Assembly (NCBI RefSeq): GCF_028863665.1 | Contig: NZ_JARBFX010000019.1 | Location: 1 to 41,802 of the forward strand | DNA: 41,802 bases | Direction of reading: 5' to 3' | Source: Aquabacter sediminis | Lineage (GTDB): Bacteria > Pseudomonadota > Alphaproteobacteria > Rhizobiales > Xanthobacteraceae | Notes under the pieces: model-generated | Database searches by the model: none | What the model saw: only the letters and a program-made list of their open reading frames with translations | What the model was told of the DNA's origin: nothing | Program-made: the position numbers and the translations under genes | Shown here: in pieces, positions 1-8,653 of the stretch | Numbering within the stretch: position 1 is the stretch's first letter | Layout: the number at the start of each line of letters is the position of its first letter

Positions 1-925
1 ACATGCTCTCACAGCGCCGCATGCAGCATCTGTCGCGGATTCTGGGGGAGATGGGCAATGTGCAGGAGAGGCGCATGCTTACACGCAGTACCATCGCCGC
101 CCAAGAGCGGGTGAGCGCGGTCGTGGGCGCCGCCTTGCGGGCCGGCTTGGCGGCAGCGGCGGGCGCCTCAACGGGGGCCGGAGCCTCCACTGGCGCGGGC
201 GCAGCGGCCTTCACCTCGGGCGCGGGAGCAGCGGCCTTGGCCTTGCCCGCGCGGCCCTTGGGAGCAGCGGCGGCGGGGGCCGGCGCAGCCTCGGCGGAAA
301 CCGGCTCGACGGGCGCCGAGGCTGCGGTCTTGGCAGCTGTCTTGGCGGGAGTCTTTTCGGGAGTCTTGGCGGGAGTTTTGGACGCAGCCTTTCCAGCGGC
401 CTTGGGAGCGGCTTTGGCAGGTGTCTTCTCGGAGGCCTTGACCGATGCCTTGGCAGGCGCAGCCTCAGCGGCCGGCGCTTCAGCCGGTGCCGGTGCCGCA
501 GCCGCCTTGGCCGCCTTGCCGGATGCGGGCTTGGTTGCGGCGGGTTTGGGTTCGGCGGGCTTGGCGGCGGCTTTGGCGGGAGCCTTCTCAGCCGGCTTGG
601 CGGCGGCGGCGATCTTGGCGGCCTTGGCGGGGGCAGCGGCCTTCGGCGCGGCAGAGGCGCTGGCGCTCGCCTTCGGGGCAGCGGCCGGCTTTTCGGCAGC
701 CTTTGCAGTGTCCTTTGCAGTGTCCTTGGCAGAAGCCTTCGTCGCGCTCTTGGCGGCGGGCGCGGCCTTCTCAGCCTTGGGCGCGGCCTTCGCCTTCGCG
801 GGGGCCTGGGTGAGGGCCGAGGCAGCCAGGGCCTTGATCTCCTCGGGGGTCAAGCTCGCGGGATCTTTCAGGGCCTTCGCCGCGATCTTGCTCACCGAGG
901 GACCCGTGACTTCGCTCTTTGCCAT
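1..925 (-). CDS. Lys/Ala/Pro-rich basic protein, histone H1-like (partial, runs off left edge)
   Basis: Read from an ATG at 923-925 on the minus strand. No in-frame stop is present down to the window edge, so the C-terminus is missing. The first about 40 residues (MAKSEVTGPSVSKIAAKALKD, then a segment ending AASALTQ) resemble the small basic proteins common in rhizobia. A long low-complexity stretch of AKA, KPA and KTPAK repeats follows, as in histone H1-like or AlgP-type DNA-binding tails. The strong codon-phase bias and the Lys-rich product favour this strand; the opposite strand reads only as poly-Ala. Below about position 115 the composition changes abruptly to an Arg/Cys/Ser/Met-rich stretch with no lysine, so a frameshift or an unusual tail is possible. 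A nucleoid-associated role is inference from composition only. Confidence 0.6.
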   Translation of the reverse strand, partial: MAKSEVTGPSVSKIAAKALKDPASLTPEEIKALAASALTQAPAKAKAAPKAEKAAPAAKSATKASAKDTAKDTAKAAEKPAAAPKASASASAAPKAAAPAKAAKIAAAAKPAEKAPAKAAAKPAEPKPAATKPASGKAAKAAAAPAPAEAPAAEAAPAKASVKASEKTPAKAAPKAAGKAASKTPAKTPEKTPAKTAAKTAASAPVEPVSAEAAPAPAAAAPKGRAGKAKAAAPAPEVKAAAPAPVEAPAPVEAPAAAAKPARKAAPTTALTRSWAAMVLRVSMRLSCTLPISPRIRDRCCMRRCESM

Positions 926-1244
926 CAACGCCTCCAATTCCTTGAGCCGGCGCAGACGCATGGGCCGAATCGGCTTGACCGCCAGCATTCGGATGGATGC
1001 CCCGGAGATGTGTGGAATTGGTTAATGAAATCAGCAAGAGCAAGGCAAAAGTGCTGATGGACGGTTATTTTTCTTAAGCAATACGAAACATAACAAGAAC
1101 ATCAACGTCATCGACCTGTCGAGACCCTCCGCTAGGGTGCTCTCGCGAATCACCCCCGCGGCGGAGCGGCGGGCGCATGGCCGGTGCGCGGGGGCGCCCG
1201 AGCCGGCCCAAAATGTGACAAAAGTCCTTCAGACGGAGGCCGAA

Positions 1245-1718
1245 ATGACCTTGCACGGACCCGAGCGCGCGCCTCTCAATGGCCGCCTGTCCATCGTCTT
1301 CACCTGCCGTGACAATGGCGGCCTCAGCCTGCTGGCCGAAGCCCTCGCCAATCACGGTCAGCCGCATCTGCGCGCCTTTTCCGCCAGCGCCGAGCGCGCC
1401 GGCCCCGTGGACCTGGCGGCGGTTGAATGCCTGCACGGCGCCCGCGTGCCGGCGGATGGCCTGTCCGCCAAGCCGCTCGAACTGTTCGCGCTCGCCGGCG
1501 CACCGCGCGTTCATGCGGTGGTGGCCATGGTGGAGGCCGTCCATGGCGAGGCGAGCCGCTTTGCAGCGCGGTGCGGGGCGCGCCTTCACCTGTGGCGGTT
1601 CGAGGAAGTGGCGGATCTCGCCGACACCCATACCCGCCGCCTCGCCTATCGCCGCCTTCTGCCGGCGCTGCGCTCGGCCATCGGCGCGCTGCCCGCCACG
1701 CTGCCCGCAGCGGCCTGA
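1245..1718 (+). CDS. Low-molecular-weight phosphatase/arsenate reductase-like protein with degenerate active site
   Basis: 157 aa. The start at 1245 is chosen because GGAGG lies 5 nt upstream (1235-1239); an open frame extends upstream without a comparable signal. The N-terminal strand and loop (LSIVFTCRDNGGLSLLAEAL) align with the low-molecular-weight protein tyrosine phosphatase/ArsC fold, whose signature is C-X5-R-S. Here Cys21 is kept but the Arg position is Leu (CRDNGGLS), and the usual DP general-acid motif near the C-terminus is replaced by EV (WRFEEVADL). The fold call is supported by the order of conserved segments, including the terminal helix with RRLAYRRLLPALR. Classical phosphatase or arsenate reductase activity is doubtful; a binding or regulatory role is possible. 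It converges with denD across a shared terminator. Confidence 0.6.
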   Translation: MTLHGPERAPLNGRLSIVFTCRDNGGLSLLAEALANHGQPHLRAFSASAERAGPVDLAAVECLHGARVPADGLSAKPLELFALAGAPRVHAVVAMVEAVHGEASRFAARCGARLHLWRFEEVADLADTHTRRLAYRRLLPALRSAIGALPATLPAAA

Positions 1719-1730
1719 TCTGAAAAGAAA

Positions 1731-1760
1731 AACGGCCGGAGGCGGAGGCCCCCGGCCGTT
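1731..1760. terminator. Bidirectional hairpin terminator between convergent genes
   Basis: Perfect 9-bp inverted repeat AACGGCCGG (1731-1739) and CCGGCCGTT (1752-1760) with a 12-nt loop, preceded by an A-rich stretch that becomes a T-run on the minus strand. It sits between the phosphatase-like gene (plus) and denD (minus), so it could serve both. Confidence 0.7.
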
Positions 1761-1783
1761 CTGTCGCGATGAAAGAGGGCTGC

Positions 1784-2761
1784 TCAGTCCGCGATGCGGC
1801 CGCCCAGTTCATCCGCGATATGGATGCGGATGATCTCATCGAAACTGGTCTCGGCGACGAAGCCGAGTTCGGTTGCCCGCCGTGCATCGAACTTGCGCGG
1901 CCAGCCGGCGACAATGCCCTCGATCACCGGATCGGGCGCGCGGCGGATGCGGGCCACCGCCTTGTCCCCGGCAACCCGCCGCAGCGCTTCGATCTGCTCG
2001 CCCACGGTCACCGCCAGTCCCGGCATGGTGAAGTTGCGCCGGGCGCCCAGCGGCGCCGTGTCCAGAAGCGCCGCATGTATGAGGAAGCCCGCGGCCGAGC
2101 GCGGCGAGGCGTGCCAGTGCATCACCTCGTCGGACACCGGCAGCACCGCTTCCTGGCCGGCCAGCGGCTCGCGGATGATGGAGGAGAAGAAGCCCGAGGC
2201 CGCCTTGTTGGGCTTGCCTGGCCGCACGCAGATGGTGGGCAGGCGGATGCCCACGCCATCGAAGAAGCCGCGCCGCGAATAGTCCGCCAGCAGCAATTCG
2301 CAGATGGCCTTCTGGGTCCCGTAGGAGGTGAGCGGCGTGTGGAAGAATTCGTCGCCAATGGCCTCCGGGAAGGGCGCGCCGAACACCGCGATGGACGAGG
2401 TGAAGACGAGGCGCGGGCAATAGCCGTCGATGGCCCGCACCGCATCGAACAAAAAGCGCGTGCCGTCCAGGTTGATGCGGTAGCCCTTCTCGAAATCCAT
2501 CTCCGCCTCGCCCGAGACGATGGCGGCCAGGTGGAAGATCACGTCCGGCCGATCAGCCAGAAGCGCCGCCGCCTCGCCGGGCACGGAGAGATCGGAGACC
2601 CGGGTCTCGATGGGGAACGGCGCCTCGGTGCGGGCCGGGGCGACCACGTCGTGCGCGGTCAGCGCGGTGATGGGAGACGTGCCGAGGCGGCCCTCGCGGG
2701 CGAGGCGCTCGATGAGCTTGCGGCCGACCATTCCGGCGCCGCCAATGACGAGAATGCGCAT
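1784..2761 (-). CDS. denD: D-erythronate dehydrogenase, NAD-dependent epimerase/dehydratase family
   Basis: 325 aa extended short-chain dehydrogenase. It opens with the Rossmann motif GGAGMVG (residues 8-14), has the FTSS strand and the catalytic Tyr-X3-Lys (SYGTQK), and carries the HWHASPRSA segment seen in DenD proteins. DenD oxidises D-erythronate at C2 to 2-oxo-erythronate in tetronate catabolism. It is the last gene of a minus-strand group (dehydratase, GNAT, SDR, denD), 27 nt after the SDR stop. No erythronate kinase or isomerase (DenK, OtnC, OtnI) is present in the window, so the protein may act on another sugar-acid intermediate of this operon. The family call is firm; the substrate is inferred from sequence resemblance. 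Confidence 0.8.
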   Translation of the reverse strand: MRILVIGGAGMVGRKLIERLAREGRLGTSPITALTAHDVVAPARTEAPFPIETRVSDLSVPGEAAALLADRPDVIFHLAAIVSGEAEMDFEKGYRINLDGTRFLFDAVRAIDGYCPRLVFTSSIAVFGAPFPEAIGDEFFHTPLTSYGTQKAICELLLADYSRRGFFDGVGIRLPTICVRPGKPNKAASGFFSSIIREPLAGQEAVLPVSDEVMHWHASPRSAAGFLIHAALLDTAPLGARRNFTMPGLAVTVGEQIEALRRVAGDKAVARIRRAPDPVIEGIVAGWPRKFDARRATELGFVAETSFDEIIRIHIADELGGRIAD

Positions 2762-2788
2762 GGGTTCAATCCTGCCAAGCAGCCGCCC

Positions 2789-3532
2789 TCAGAGCGACCA
2801 GCCGCCGTCGATGATGTGAATCTGGCCGGTGGTGAAGGCGCTTTCCTCGCTGGCGAGATAGAGCGCGAGATTGGCGATTTCCTCCGGCGTGCCGAGCCGG
2901 CCCATGGGCTGGCGACCGACGAAATCGGCCTGCACGGCGGCGATGGAGCGCCCGGTCTGCGCCGCCACCGCGGCAATGCGCTCGTCCAGCGAGGGCGACT
3001 GCACCGTTCCCGGGCAGATGGCGTTCACCCGGATGCCCTTGGCCACATAATCGGCGGCCACCGCCTTGGTCAGGCCGATGATGGCGGCCTTGGTGGCGCC
3101 ATAGGCATAGCGGTTCGGCACGCCCTTCACCGAGGAGGCGGCGGAGGCGATGTTGACGATGGAGCCGCGGCCCTTCTCCAGCATGCCCGGCACAAAGGCG
3201 GTGAGCGTGCGGTGGATGGACTTCACGTTAAGGTCGAAGGAGAAATCCCAATCCTTCTCGCTGCACTCCAGAAGCGAGCCCTGGTGCACATAGCCGGCGC
3301 AATTGGCGAGCACGTCCACCGGCCCGATCTCCTGGGCGAGGGCGTTGACCGCCTGCGTGGACAGCACGTCCAGCACCCGCGCCTCGCCGCCGAAGCCCTT
3401 CAGCTTGGCAAGGTCCAGATCGGTCGCCACCACCGTGGCGCCCTCGCGCACATAGATGTCGGCGATGGCCCGGCCGATCCCCTGCCCCGCCGCCGTGACG
3501 AGGCAGGTCTTTCCCTTCAAGCGTCCACCCAT
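2789..3532 (-). CDS. SDR oxidoreductase, DHRS6/2-keto-3-deoxy-L-fuconate dehydrogenase-like
   Basis: 247 aa classical short-chain dehydrogenase. Cofactor motif TAAGQGIG is near the N-terminus; NCAG, the catalytic Ser, YAYGATK (Tyr-X3-Lys) and the terminal IIDGGWSL follow. The whole protein resembles animal DHRS6/BDH2 and the bacterial 2-keto-3-deoxy-L-fuconate dehydrogenases. The ATG at 3532 is preferred over the ATG at 3541: AGGG lies 9 nt before 3532 but abuts 3541, and family members start with M-G-R-L. In this setting it probably oxidises the 2-keto-3-deoxy acid made by the upstream dehydratase. A 3-hydroxybutyrate dehydrogenase role is an alternative given the family, but the operon argues for sugar acids. 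Confidence 0.75.
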   Translation of the reverse strand: MGGRLKGKTCLVTAAGQGIGRAIADIYVREGATVVATDLDLAKLKGFGGEARVLDVLSTQAVNALAQEIGPVDVLANCAGYVHQGSLLECSEKDWDFSFDLNVKSIHRTLTAFVPGMLEKGRGSIVNIASAASSVKGVPNRYAYGATKAAIIGLTKAVAADYVAKGIRVNAICPGTVQSPSLDERIAAVAAQTGRSIAAVQADFVGRQPMGRLGTPEEIANLALYLASEESAFTTGQIHIIDGGWSL

Positions 3533-3599
3533 GGTTTCCATCCCTTCGTGTGGTCTTTTGACAGGCCGGCTTTGCGCCGCCCCTATTGGTGTGCGGGCC

Positions 3600-4319
3600 T
3601 CAGGCCCGGTCGCGCAGATCCTCCAGGCGCGCCTTCTGGCGGCCGTCGGCGTCGAAATTGTCCGGGGAGAGCCAGGCCTCGAAGGCCGCCTTGGCGCGCG
3701 GCCATTCGGTGTCGAGCAGGGAGAACCAGGCGGTGTCCCGGTTGCGGCCCTTGACGATCATGTGCTGGCGGAACAGCCCCTCATAGGTGAAGCCCAGGCG
3801 CTTGGCCGCCGCGCGGGAAGGCGCGTTGAGGGCGTTGCACTTCCATTCATAGCGCCGATAGCCGAGATCCTCGAAGGCGTGGCGCGCCATGAGATACATG
3901 GCCTCGGTGGCCGACGGCGTGCGCTGGAGCGCGCGGGTATAGAGGATGTTGCCCACCTCGATCACCCGTTGGGCGGGCTCGATGCGCATATAGGTGGCGT
4001 GCCCCACTGCCTTGCCGCACGCAGGGTCCACCAGCGCGAACAGAAGCGGGTCGGCCTTGGTGGCGGCTTCCGCATAATAGCGGCGGAAGGTGGTCTCGTC
4101 CGGGAAGGGGGCGGGGGAGAGATAGGTCCACAGCGCCTCGTCGCCCGGCCCGTGGGAGGCGGCATAGAGGTCGGCGGCGTGGAGGTCGCAGTCGAAGGGC
4201 ACCACTTGGATGTGGTGCCCTTCGTGACGCACCCGCTCGGGCCGGCGCGCGGCAGGCCCCTCCACGATGTCGCCGAGGGGCTGTCCGGACGCCGGTGCGT
4301 CGGCGGATGACTGAGACAT
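3600..4319 (-). CDS. GNAT family N-acetyltransferase (RimJ/RimL type)
   Basis: 239 aa. The core has the RimL-like acetyltransferase order: the ALWTYLS and DETTFRRYY segments, the central strand with KAVGHATYMRIEP and VIEVGNILYT, a TEAMYLMARHAFEDLGYRRYEWKC-type helix-strand, and the ending NAPSRAAAKRLGFTYEGLFRQHMIVKGRNRDTAW. Such enzymes transfer acetyl from acetyl-CoA to an amine, often a small molecule or protein N-terminus. The roughly 45 N-terminal residues are less conserved. It lies between the dehydratase and the SDR on the same strand (gaps of 99 and 58 nt), possibly co-transcribed, but no sugar-acid role is evident. Substrate unknown. Confidence 0.75.
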   Translation of the reverse strand: MSQSSADAPASGQPLGDIVEGPAARRPERVRHEGHHIQVVPFDCDLHAADLYAASHGPGDEALWTYLSPAPFPDETTFRRYYAEAATKADPLLFALVDPACGKAVGHATYMRIEPAQRVIEVGNILYTRALQRTPSATEAMYLMARHAFEDLGYRRYEWKCNALNAPSRAAAKRLGFTYEGLFRQHMIVKGRNRDTAWFSLLDTEWPRAKAAFEAWLSPDNFDADGRQKARLEDLRDRA

Positions 4320-4386
4320 AGCAAGACCTGCAGGCTAAGCCTAGAGCCGACGAAACAGCCGGCTCGCGAGGCGGGAAGGACACGTT

Positions 4387-4409
4387 CGGCCCGGGAAAGC
4401 ACCGGGCCG
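4387..4409 (-). terminator. GC-rich hairpin just downstream of the dehydratase gene
   Basis: Perfect 8-bp inverted repeat CGGCCCGG (4387-4394) and CCGGGCCG (4402-4409) with a 7-nt loop, 10 nt beyond the dehydratase stop. There is no T-run on the minus strand, so it may be a partial terminator or an mRNA-stabilising stem that sets dehydratase expression apart from the downstream genes. Confidence 0.4.
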
Positions 4410-4418
4410 GACGGCACC

Positions 4419-6245
4419 TTAGTGGTTGTCGCGCGGCACGCCCATGGTCTGGGCGACGCGCTGGTACTTCACCGCCGGCTTCAGCACCATGCCTTCGTCG
4501 AACTGCTCCACCATGCTGCGCTGGATTTCCTGCCAGGGGGTCTGGCTCTTGGGGATGGGGAAGCCGCCCTTGGCTTCCAGCTCCGCGCGCCGCTCGGTGA
4601 GTTCCGCGTCCGAGATGAGGATGTCCGCCGACCCGGTGTTGAGGTCGATGCGCACCCGGTCGCCGGTGCGCAGCAGCGAAAGGCCCCCGCCCGCCGCCGC
4701 CTCCGGCGAGGCATTGAGGATGGAGGGCGAGCCCGAGGTGCCGGACTGGCGGCCATCGCCGATGCAGGGCAGCGCCTTCACGCCCGCCTTCAGGAGGGCG
4801 GCGGGGGGCTGCATGTTCACCACCTCGGCGCCGCCGGGATAGCCGATGGGGCCGGTGCCGCGGATGAACAGCAAGGTGTGCTCGTCGATGCCGAGGCTGG
4901 GATCGTCGATGCGGTGGTGATAGTCCTCCGGCCCCTCGAACACCACGGCGGGCCCCTCGAAGGCATTGAGGTCGTCGGGATTGGACAGGAAGCGGGCGCG
5001 GAATTCCTCGGAGATGACCGAGGTCTTCATCACCGCATTGTCGAACAAATTGCCGCGCAGCACGATGAAGCCGGCATCGGTCTTGAGCGGATCGTCATAG
5101 GAACGGATCACGTTGCGATCCCACGAGAACTGCCCCTTGCAATTCTCGCCCATGGTGCGCCCGTTCACCGTGAGCGCGCTTTCATGGATCTTGCCGGCGC
5201 CGATCAGCTCGGCCACCACGGCCGGAATGCCGCCCGCGCGGTGGAATTCCTCGCCCAGGAACTCGCCCGCCGGCTGCATGTTCACCAGCAGCGGGATCTT
5301 GTGGCCCACCGCCTGCCAGTCATCCACGCTCAGCGGCACGCCCACATGGCGGGCAATGGCGTTGAGATGGATGGGGGCATTGGTGGAGCCGCCAATGGCG
5401 GAATTGACGCGAATGGCGTTCTCGAACGCCTCGCGGGTGAGGATGTCGGAGGGCTTCAAATCCTCCCACACCATGTCCACGATGCGCTTGCCGGTCTCAT
5501 AGGCGATCTGGCCGCGCTCCCGATAGGGCGCGGGAATGGCGGCGCAGCCGGGCAGCGACATGCCCAGCGCCTCGGCCAGGCCATTCATGGTGGAAGCGGT
5601 GCCCATGGTGTTGCAATGGCCCACCGACGGGGCGGAAGACGCCACCACGTCCATGAAGGTGTCGTAGTCCAGCTTGCCCTCGGCATGCTCCGCGCGCGCC
5701 TTCCACACTACCGTGCCGGACCCGGTGCGCTCGCCCTTCCACCAGCCGTTCAGCATGGGGCCGCCGGAGAGCACGATGGCCGGGATGTTCACGGTCGCCG
5801 CCGCCATGATGCAGGCGGGCGTGGTCTTGTCGCAGCCGGTGGTCAGCACCACGCCGTCGAGCGGATAGCCATAGAGGATTTCCACGAGGCCGAGATAGGC
5901 CAGATTGCGGTCAAGGGCGGCCGTGGGTCGCTTGCCGGTCTCCTGGATGGGATGGACCGGAAATTCGAAGGGAATGCCGCCCATGGCGGCAATGCCCTCG
6001 CGCACCCGCTTGGCCAGCTCGATATGGTGGCGGTTGCAGGGGGAGAGGTCCGAGCCGGTCTGGGCGATGCCGATGATGGGCTTGCCGGACTGGAGTTCGG
6101 CGCGGGTGAGGCCGAAATTCAGGTAGCGCTCCAGATAGAGCGCGGTCATGCCGGGATTGTCGGGATTGTCGAACCACAATTGCGAGCGCAGGCGCCGTTC
6201 CGTCGCAGCCCCGTTCTGGTTCTTCTTGTCGTGCGGTCCGGCCAT
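4419..6245 (-). CDS. IlvD/Edd-family sugar-acid dehydratase (D-xylonate/L-arabinonate type)
   Basis: 608 aa, close to Caulobacter XylD and Rhizobium L-arabinonate dehydratase. From family alignment the [2Fe-2S] ligands should be Cys70 (SPCNRHH), Cys138 ([11 protein letters not shown]) and Cys211 ([13 protein letters not shown]). Lys140, next to Cys138-Asp139, matches the carbamylated Mg-binding lysine, and Ser501 (DGRQSGT) the catalytic serine. The reaction is dehydration of an aldonate to its 2-keto-3-deoxy acid in the cytoplasm. A good ribosome site (GGGAG, 7 nt upstream) supports the ATG at 6245. It is the first gene of the sugar-acid operon; the partners (DHRS6-like SDR, DenD) suggest a non-phosphorylating route in which the keto-deoxy acid is next oxidised. 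Pentonate versus 6-deoxyhexonate (fuconate) cannot be settled from sequence. Confidence 0.85.
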   Translation of the reverse strand: MAGPHDKKNQNGAATERRLRSQLWFDNPDNPGMTALYLERYLNFGLTRAELQSGKPIIGIAQTGSDLSPCNRHHIELAKRVREGIAAMGGIPFEFPVHPIQETGKRPTAALDRNLAYLGLVEILYGYPLDGVVLTTGCDKTTPACIMAAATVNIPAIVLSGGPMLNGWWKGERTGSGTVVWKARAEHAEGKLDYDTFMDVVASSAPSVGHCNTMGTASTMNGLAEALGMSLPGCAAIPAPYRERGQIAYETGKRIVDMVWEDLKPSDILTREAFENAIRVNSAIGGSTNAPIHLNAIARHVGVPLSVDDWQAVGHKIPLLVNMQPAGEFLGEEFHRAGGIPAVVAELIGAGKIHESALTVNGRTMGENCKGQFSWDRNVIRSYDDPLKTDAGFIVLRGNLFDNAVMKTSVISEEFRARFLSNPDDLNAFEGPAVVFEGPEDYHHRIDDPSLGIDEHTLLFIRGTGPIGYPGGAEVVNMQPPAALLKAGVKALPCIGDGRQSGTSGSPSILNASPEAAAGGGLSLLRTGDRVRIDLNTGSADILISDAELTERRAELEAKGGFPIPKSQTPWQEIQRSMVEQFDEGMVLKPAVKYQRVAQTMGVPRDNH

Positions 6246-6444
6246 GGATGTCTCCCTTCGACCCGCCTGGGGGCGGAAATTTCAATCGATTTGATTTGGC
6301 GAATTTATGCGCCGCCGCCGCCGGGAAATCAATTGCGTTTGGAGCGGTTCGCAACAGCCGTGCAGCTTGTGCATGGCAGCACGGGCGCGCGGGCCGCTGC
6401 CGCGCCGAGGCCGTACAAGGCCCCGGCGGGCAGTGCGAGGCGCG
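6246..6444. promoter_or_regulatory. Intergenic promoter region of the sugar-acid operon
   Basis: 199 nt separate the dehydratase start from the end of the cyanophycinase gene. Positions about 6278-6310 are locally AT-rich and contain the palindrome AATCGATT flanked by TTTC and TGATTT, a plausible operator for a sugar-acid repressor. No regulator gene for this operon is in the window. Operator function is inference. Confidence 0.35.
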
Positions 6445-8643
6445 TCAGGTCCGGTCGTCGCGGGGGCATTCCACGTCGAGGCTCACCGTGCCCTCGCCCA
6501 TGGCGGAGATGCCCATGAGGATGGCGCGGTTGCGCTGGTGCTCGGTGAGCGGGGTGCCGAGCGGCACGGCGCCGCATTCCACCACCAGCTCGTTTACCAG
6601 GCGCACCAATGTGGCGGTGGCGGGCTCTGCGGGGGAATGGCGGATGATCTCGCCCTTGGCCACGTCGATCTGGTCGCCGGGGCGGGCGAAGGAGAGCTTC
6701 ACGCCGCGGGCGACGAAGCTGTCGCTCTGGAGCACCAGCGCATTCTGGTCCACATCCGCCAGCACCACGCCATAGCGGCCGAACACGTCGATGAGGCCGC
6801 CCTCGCCCCGCGCGCACATCATGCTTTCCTCGCAGATGCCGAAGCCGAAGCGGGCACCCTCCTCCGCGCAGGCCACCACCAGGCGGCCAAGGCGGCGCGA
6901 GGAAAACAGGTTCTGGTCCACGATGCCGCCGCCGAAGAAGCCGACGCCCTCCTGGATGACGAGGCCATAATGGCTGGTGTCGGAGGACACGCCGAAGCGG
7001 AACGCCTCCTGCGAGGAGCCGCCCGCAATCATGAAGCGCGACAGCGCCGAAGCCGAGCCCGAGGCGCCGATCAAGGTCGCCCCCGCCGCCCGTGCCTTGG
7101 CGATGGCCAGCACCAGCGGGGTCTCCTCGCCCCGGTAAAGCAGGCTCTCCACCAGGCGGATCTGGTTGCCGCCCGGGAAGAAGATGGTCTTCAGCCCGCC
7201 AATGCGGGCCATCAGTTCGGCATCGTGGAAGCAGCTCTCCACATTGTCGATGGTGATGCCCAGATCAATGCCCGTGCGCCCGTGCTCCTGGAGCGCCTTG
7301 ATATGGGTTTGGGCGGTGTCCCGCGGATCGGAGGAGGCGGCGGCGATGATGCCGATGTCGCCCTCGCAATGGCGCAGCATCTCCACCAGCATTTCGGGGC
7401 CGCGCTGGAGCGGGGAGGAGCCGAGCAGCAGCAGCCGCGCCTTGGGCGAGGGTTTCACCCCGTAATCGCGCTGGAGCTTGGTGGCACGGTTGGCGAGGCG
7501 CGCGGCGCTTAATTTCTCGCTCATGACCGTCGCCTTCAGATTGAGGGCGGTCATGCGGAAGCCGTTCTCGGTCTGGGCCACCAGCATGCGGGACTGGCCG
7601 CGCACGCGCTCCAGCTCCACGGTCACGGCCATGGAGGTCTTCAGGTCCACGGCGCTCGCCCGGTCGGTGGCATAGACGACGGGATCGCCCAGCACGAGGC
7701 GGCCGAGCAGGTCGTAGAGCGTATAGGCACCGAACACGTTGCGCTGGGAGCGGGCCGGCGCCCGATAGGCGATCTCGGCCGTGCGCACCCGCCTCTTGGT
7801 GGGGCCGGCGGTCGGCTTCATGCGCTCCAGGTCGATCTCGTCGCCATCGTCCAGATAGTGGAAGCGCATGTCCTCGAAGGTGCGGAAGCGCTCGTCGAAA
7901 TTGGCCGCCGACAGGTCGATGACGAAGGCGCCATATTCGCCCACGATCCGCCCGCGCCGTCCCTCCACGATCAGGGCGGTGTTCTCGTCGATGCCGAAGC
8001 CGCGCTGAACCCCGCCCTTGGCCATGGCGATGATGAGGCGCCCGAGGCGCCCGCGCTTGATGAAATGCTGGTCCACCACGCCATAGGGAAAGAAGCCGAG
8101 ACCCTCCCCCACCAGCATGCCGGGCTTTTCGGGGTCGGCGGTCACCCCGTGTACCATGGCGTCCAGCGAGGTGCCGCCGACGATCATCACCTGCGACATG
8201 ATGGCGGCGCCGGCGCTGGAGCCCGCGATCAGACCGCCGTCCAGGTTGGCGTCGCGGATGGCGGCGAGCACCGGGGTCTCCACGCCCCCCGGCGCCAGGG
8301 CGGCGATGATGAGGGCCTGGTTGCCGCCGGTGAAATAGACGCTGCCGAACGCGCGCACCATCGCCGCCACCGCCGGGTCGTTGGCGGCGACGGTCGCGTT
8401 CGGCCCGAAGACGGGGGCGACCTCCGCCTCGAAGCCGTAGGAGCGGAACACTTGCGCGGTCTCGAGCCCCACCTCCTCCGGCTCGCCGGAGGCGGTGGGA
8501 AACACGAGGATGCGCCCGCCCGACAGGCGGTGCATCTCCCCGAAGATGGCGGAATTGCCATCCTCGAGCCGACCGCCGATCACGGCGAGCCGCCGGGTCG
8601 GTTCGTCGCTCAGCCGCAGCGAGAACCAGTCATAGAAGGACAT
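6445..8643 (-). CDS. Double-domain cyanophycinase (peptidase S51 family), second domain degenerate
   Basis: 732 aa, about twice the usual cyanophycinase length, with two S51-type domains (about 15-245 and 400-632). Domain 1 has GGN (106-108), the nucleophile motif GSSAGA with Ser143, and VVDQHF with His193, as expected of an active cyanophycinase that cuts cyanophycin to beta-Asp-Arg dipeptides. Domain 2 repeats the layout (GGN at 491-493, GASGSAS with Ser528, IVDQNL), but the aligned His is Asn578 and the A-G after the Ser is G-S, so it is probably inactive. The extra domain may bind polymer or stabilise an oligomer. The gene follows cphA by 10 nt in the same operon. Some tandem homologues may be annotated simply as cyanophycinase. 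Confidence 0.85.
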   Translation of the reverse strand: MSFYDWFSLRLSDEPTRRLAVIGGRLEDGNSAIFGEMHRLSGGRILVFPTASGEPEEVGLETAQVFRSYGFEAEVAPVFGPNATVAANDPAVAAMVRAFGSVYFTGGNQALIIAALAPGGVETPVLAAIRDANLDGGLIAGSSAGAAIMSQVMIVGGTSLDAMVHGVTADPEKPGMLVGEGLGFFPYGVVDQHFIKRGRLGRLIIAMAKGGVQRGFGIDENTALIVEGRRGRIVGEYGAFVIDLSAANFDERFRTFEDMRFHYLDDGDEIDLERMKPTAGPTKRRVRTAEIAYRAPARSQRNVFGAYTLYDLLGRLVLGDPVVYATDRASAVDLKTSMAVTVELERVRGQSRMLVAQTENGFRMTALNLKATVMSEKLSAARLANRATKLQRDYGVKPSPKARLLLLGSSPLQRGPEMLVEMLRHCEGDIGIIAAASSDPRDTAQTHIKALQEHGRTGIDLGITIDNVESCFHDAELMARIGGLKTIFFPGGNQIRLVESLLYRGEETPLVLAIAKARAAGATLIGASGSASALSRFMIAGGSSQEAFRFGVSSDTSHYGLVIQEGVGFFGGGIVDQNLFSSRRLGRLVVACAEEGARFGFGICEESMMCARGEGGLIDVFGRYGVVLADVDQNALVLQSDSFVARGVKLSFARPGDQIDVAKGEIIRHSPAEPATATLVRLVNELVVECGAVPLGTPLTEHQRNRAILMGISAMGEGTVSLDVECPRDDRT

Positions 8644-8653
8644 ATCCCGCTCG

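Noticed and set aside
3-1025. Long Ala/Gly-rich plus-strand reading frame
   Set aside because: It is the antisense of the Lys/Ala/Pro-rich minus-strand gene; its product is low-complexity with no domain and no ribosome site.
1769-3754. Plus-strand open frame across denD and the SDR
   Set aside because: Antisense shadow; both minus-strand genes have clear Rossmann and Tyr-X3-Lys motifs.
4422-6518. Plus-strand open frame across the dehydratase
   Set aside because: Antisense shadow of the IlvD/Edd dehydratase, which has all family cysteines on the minus strand.
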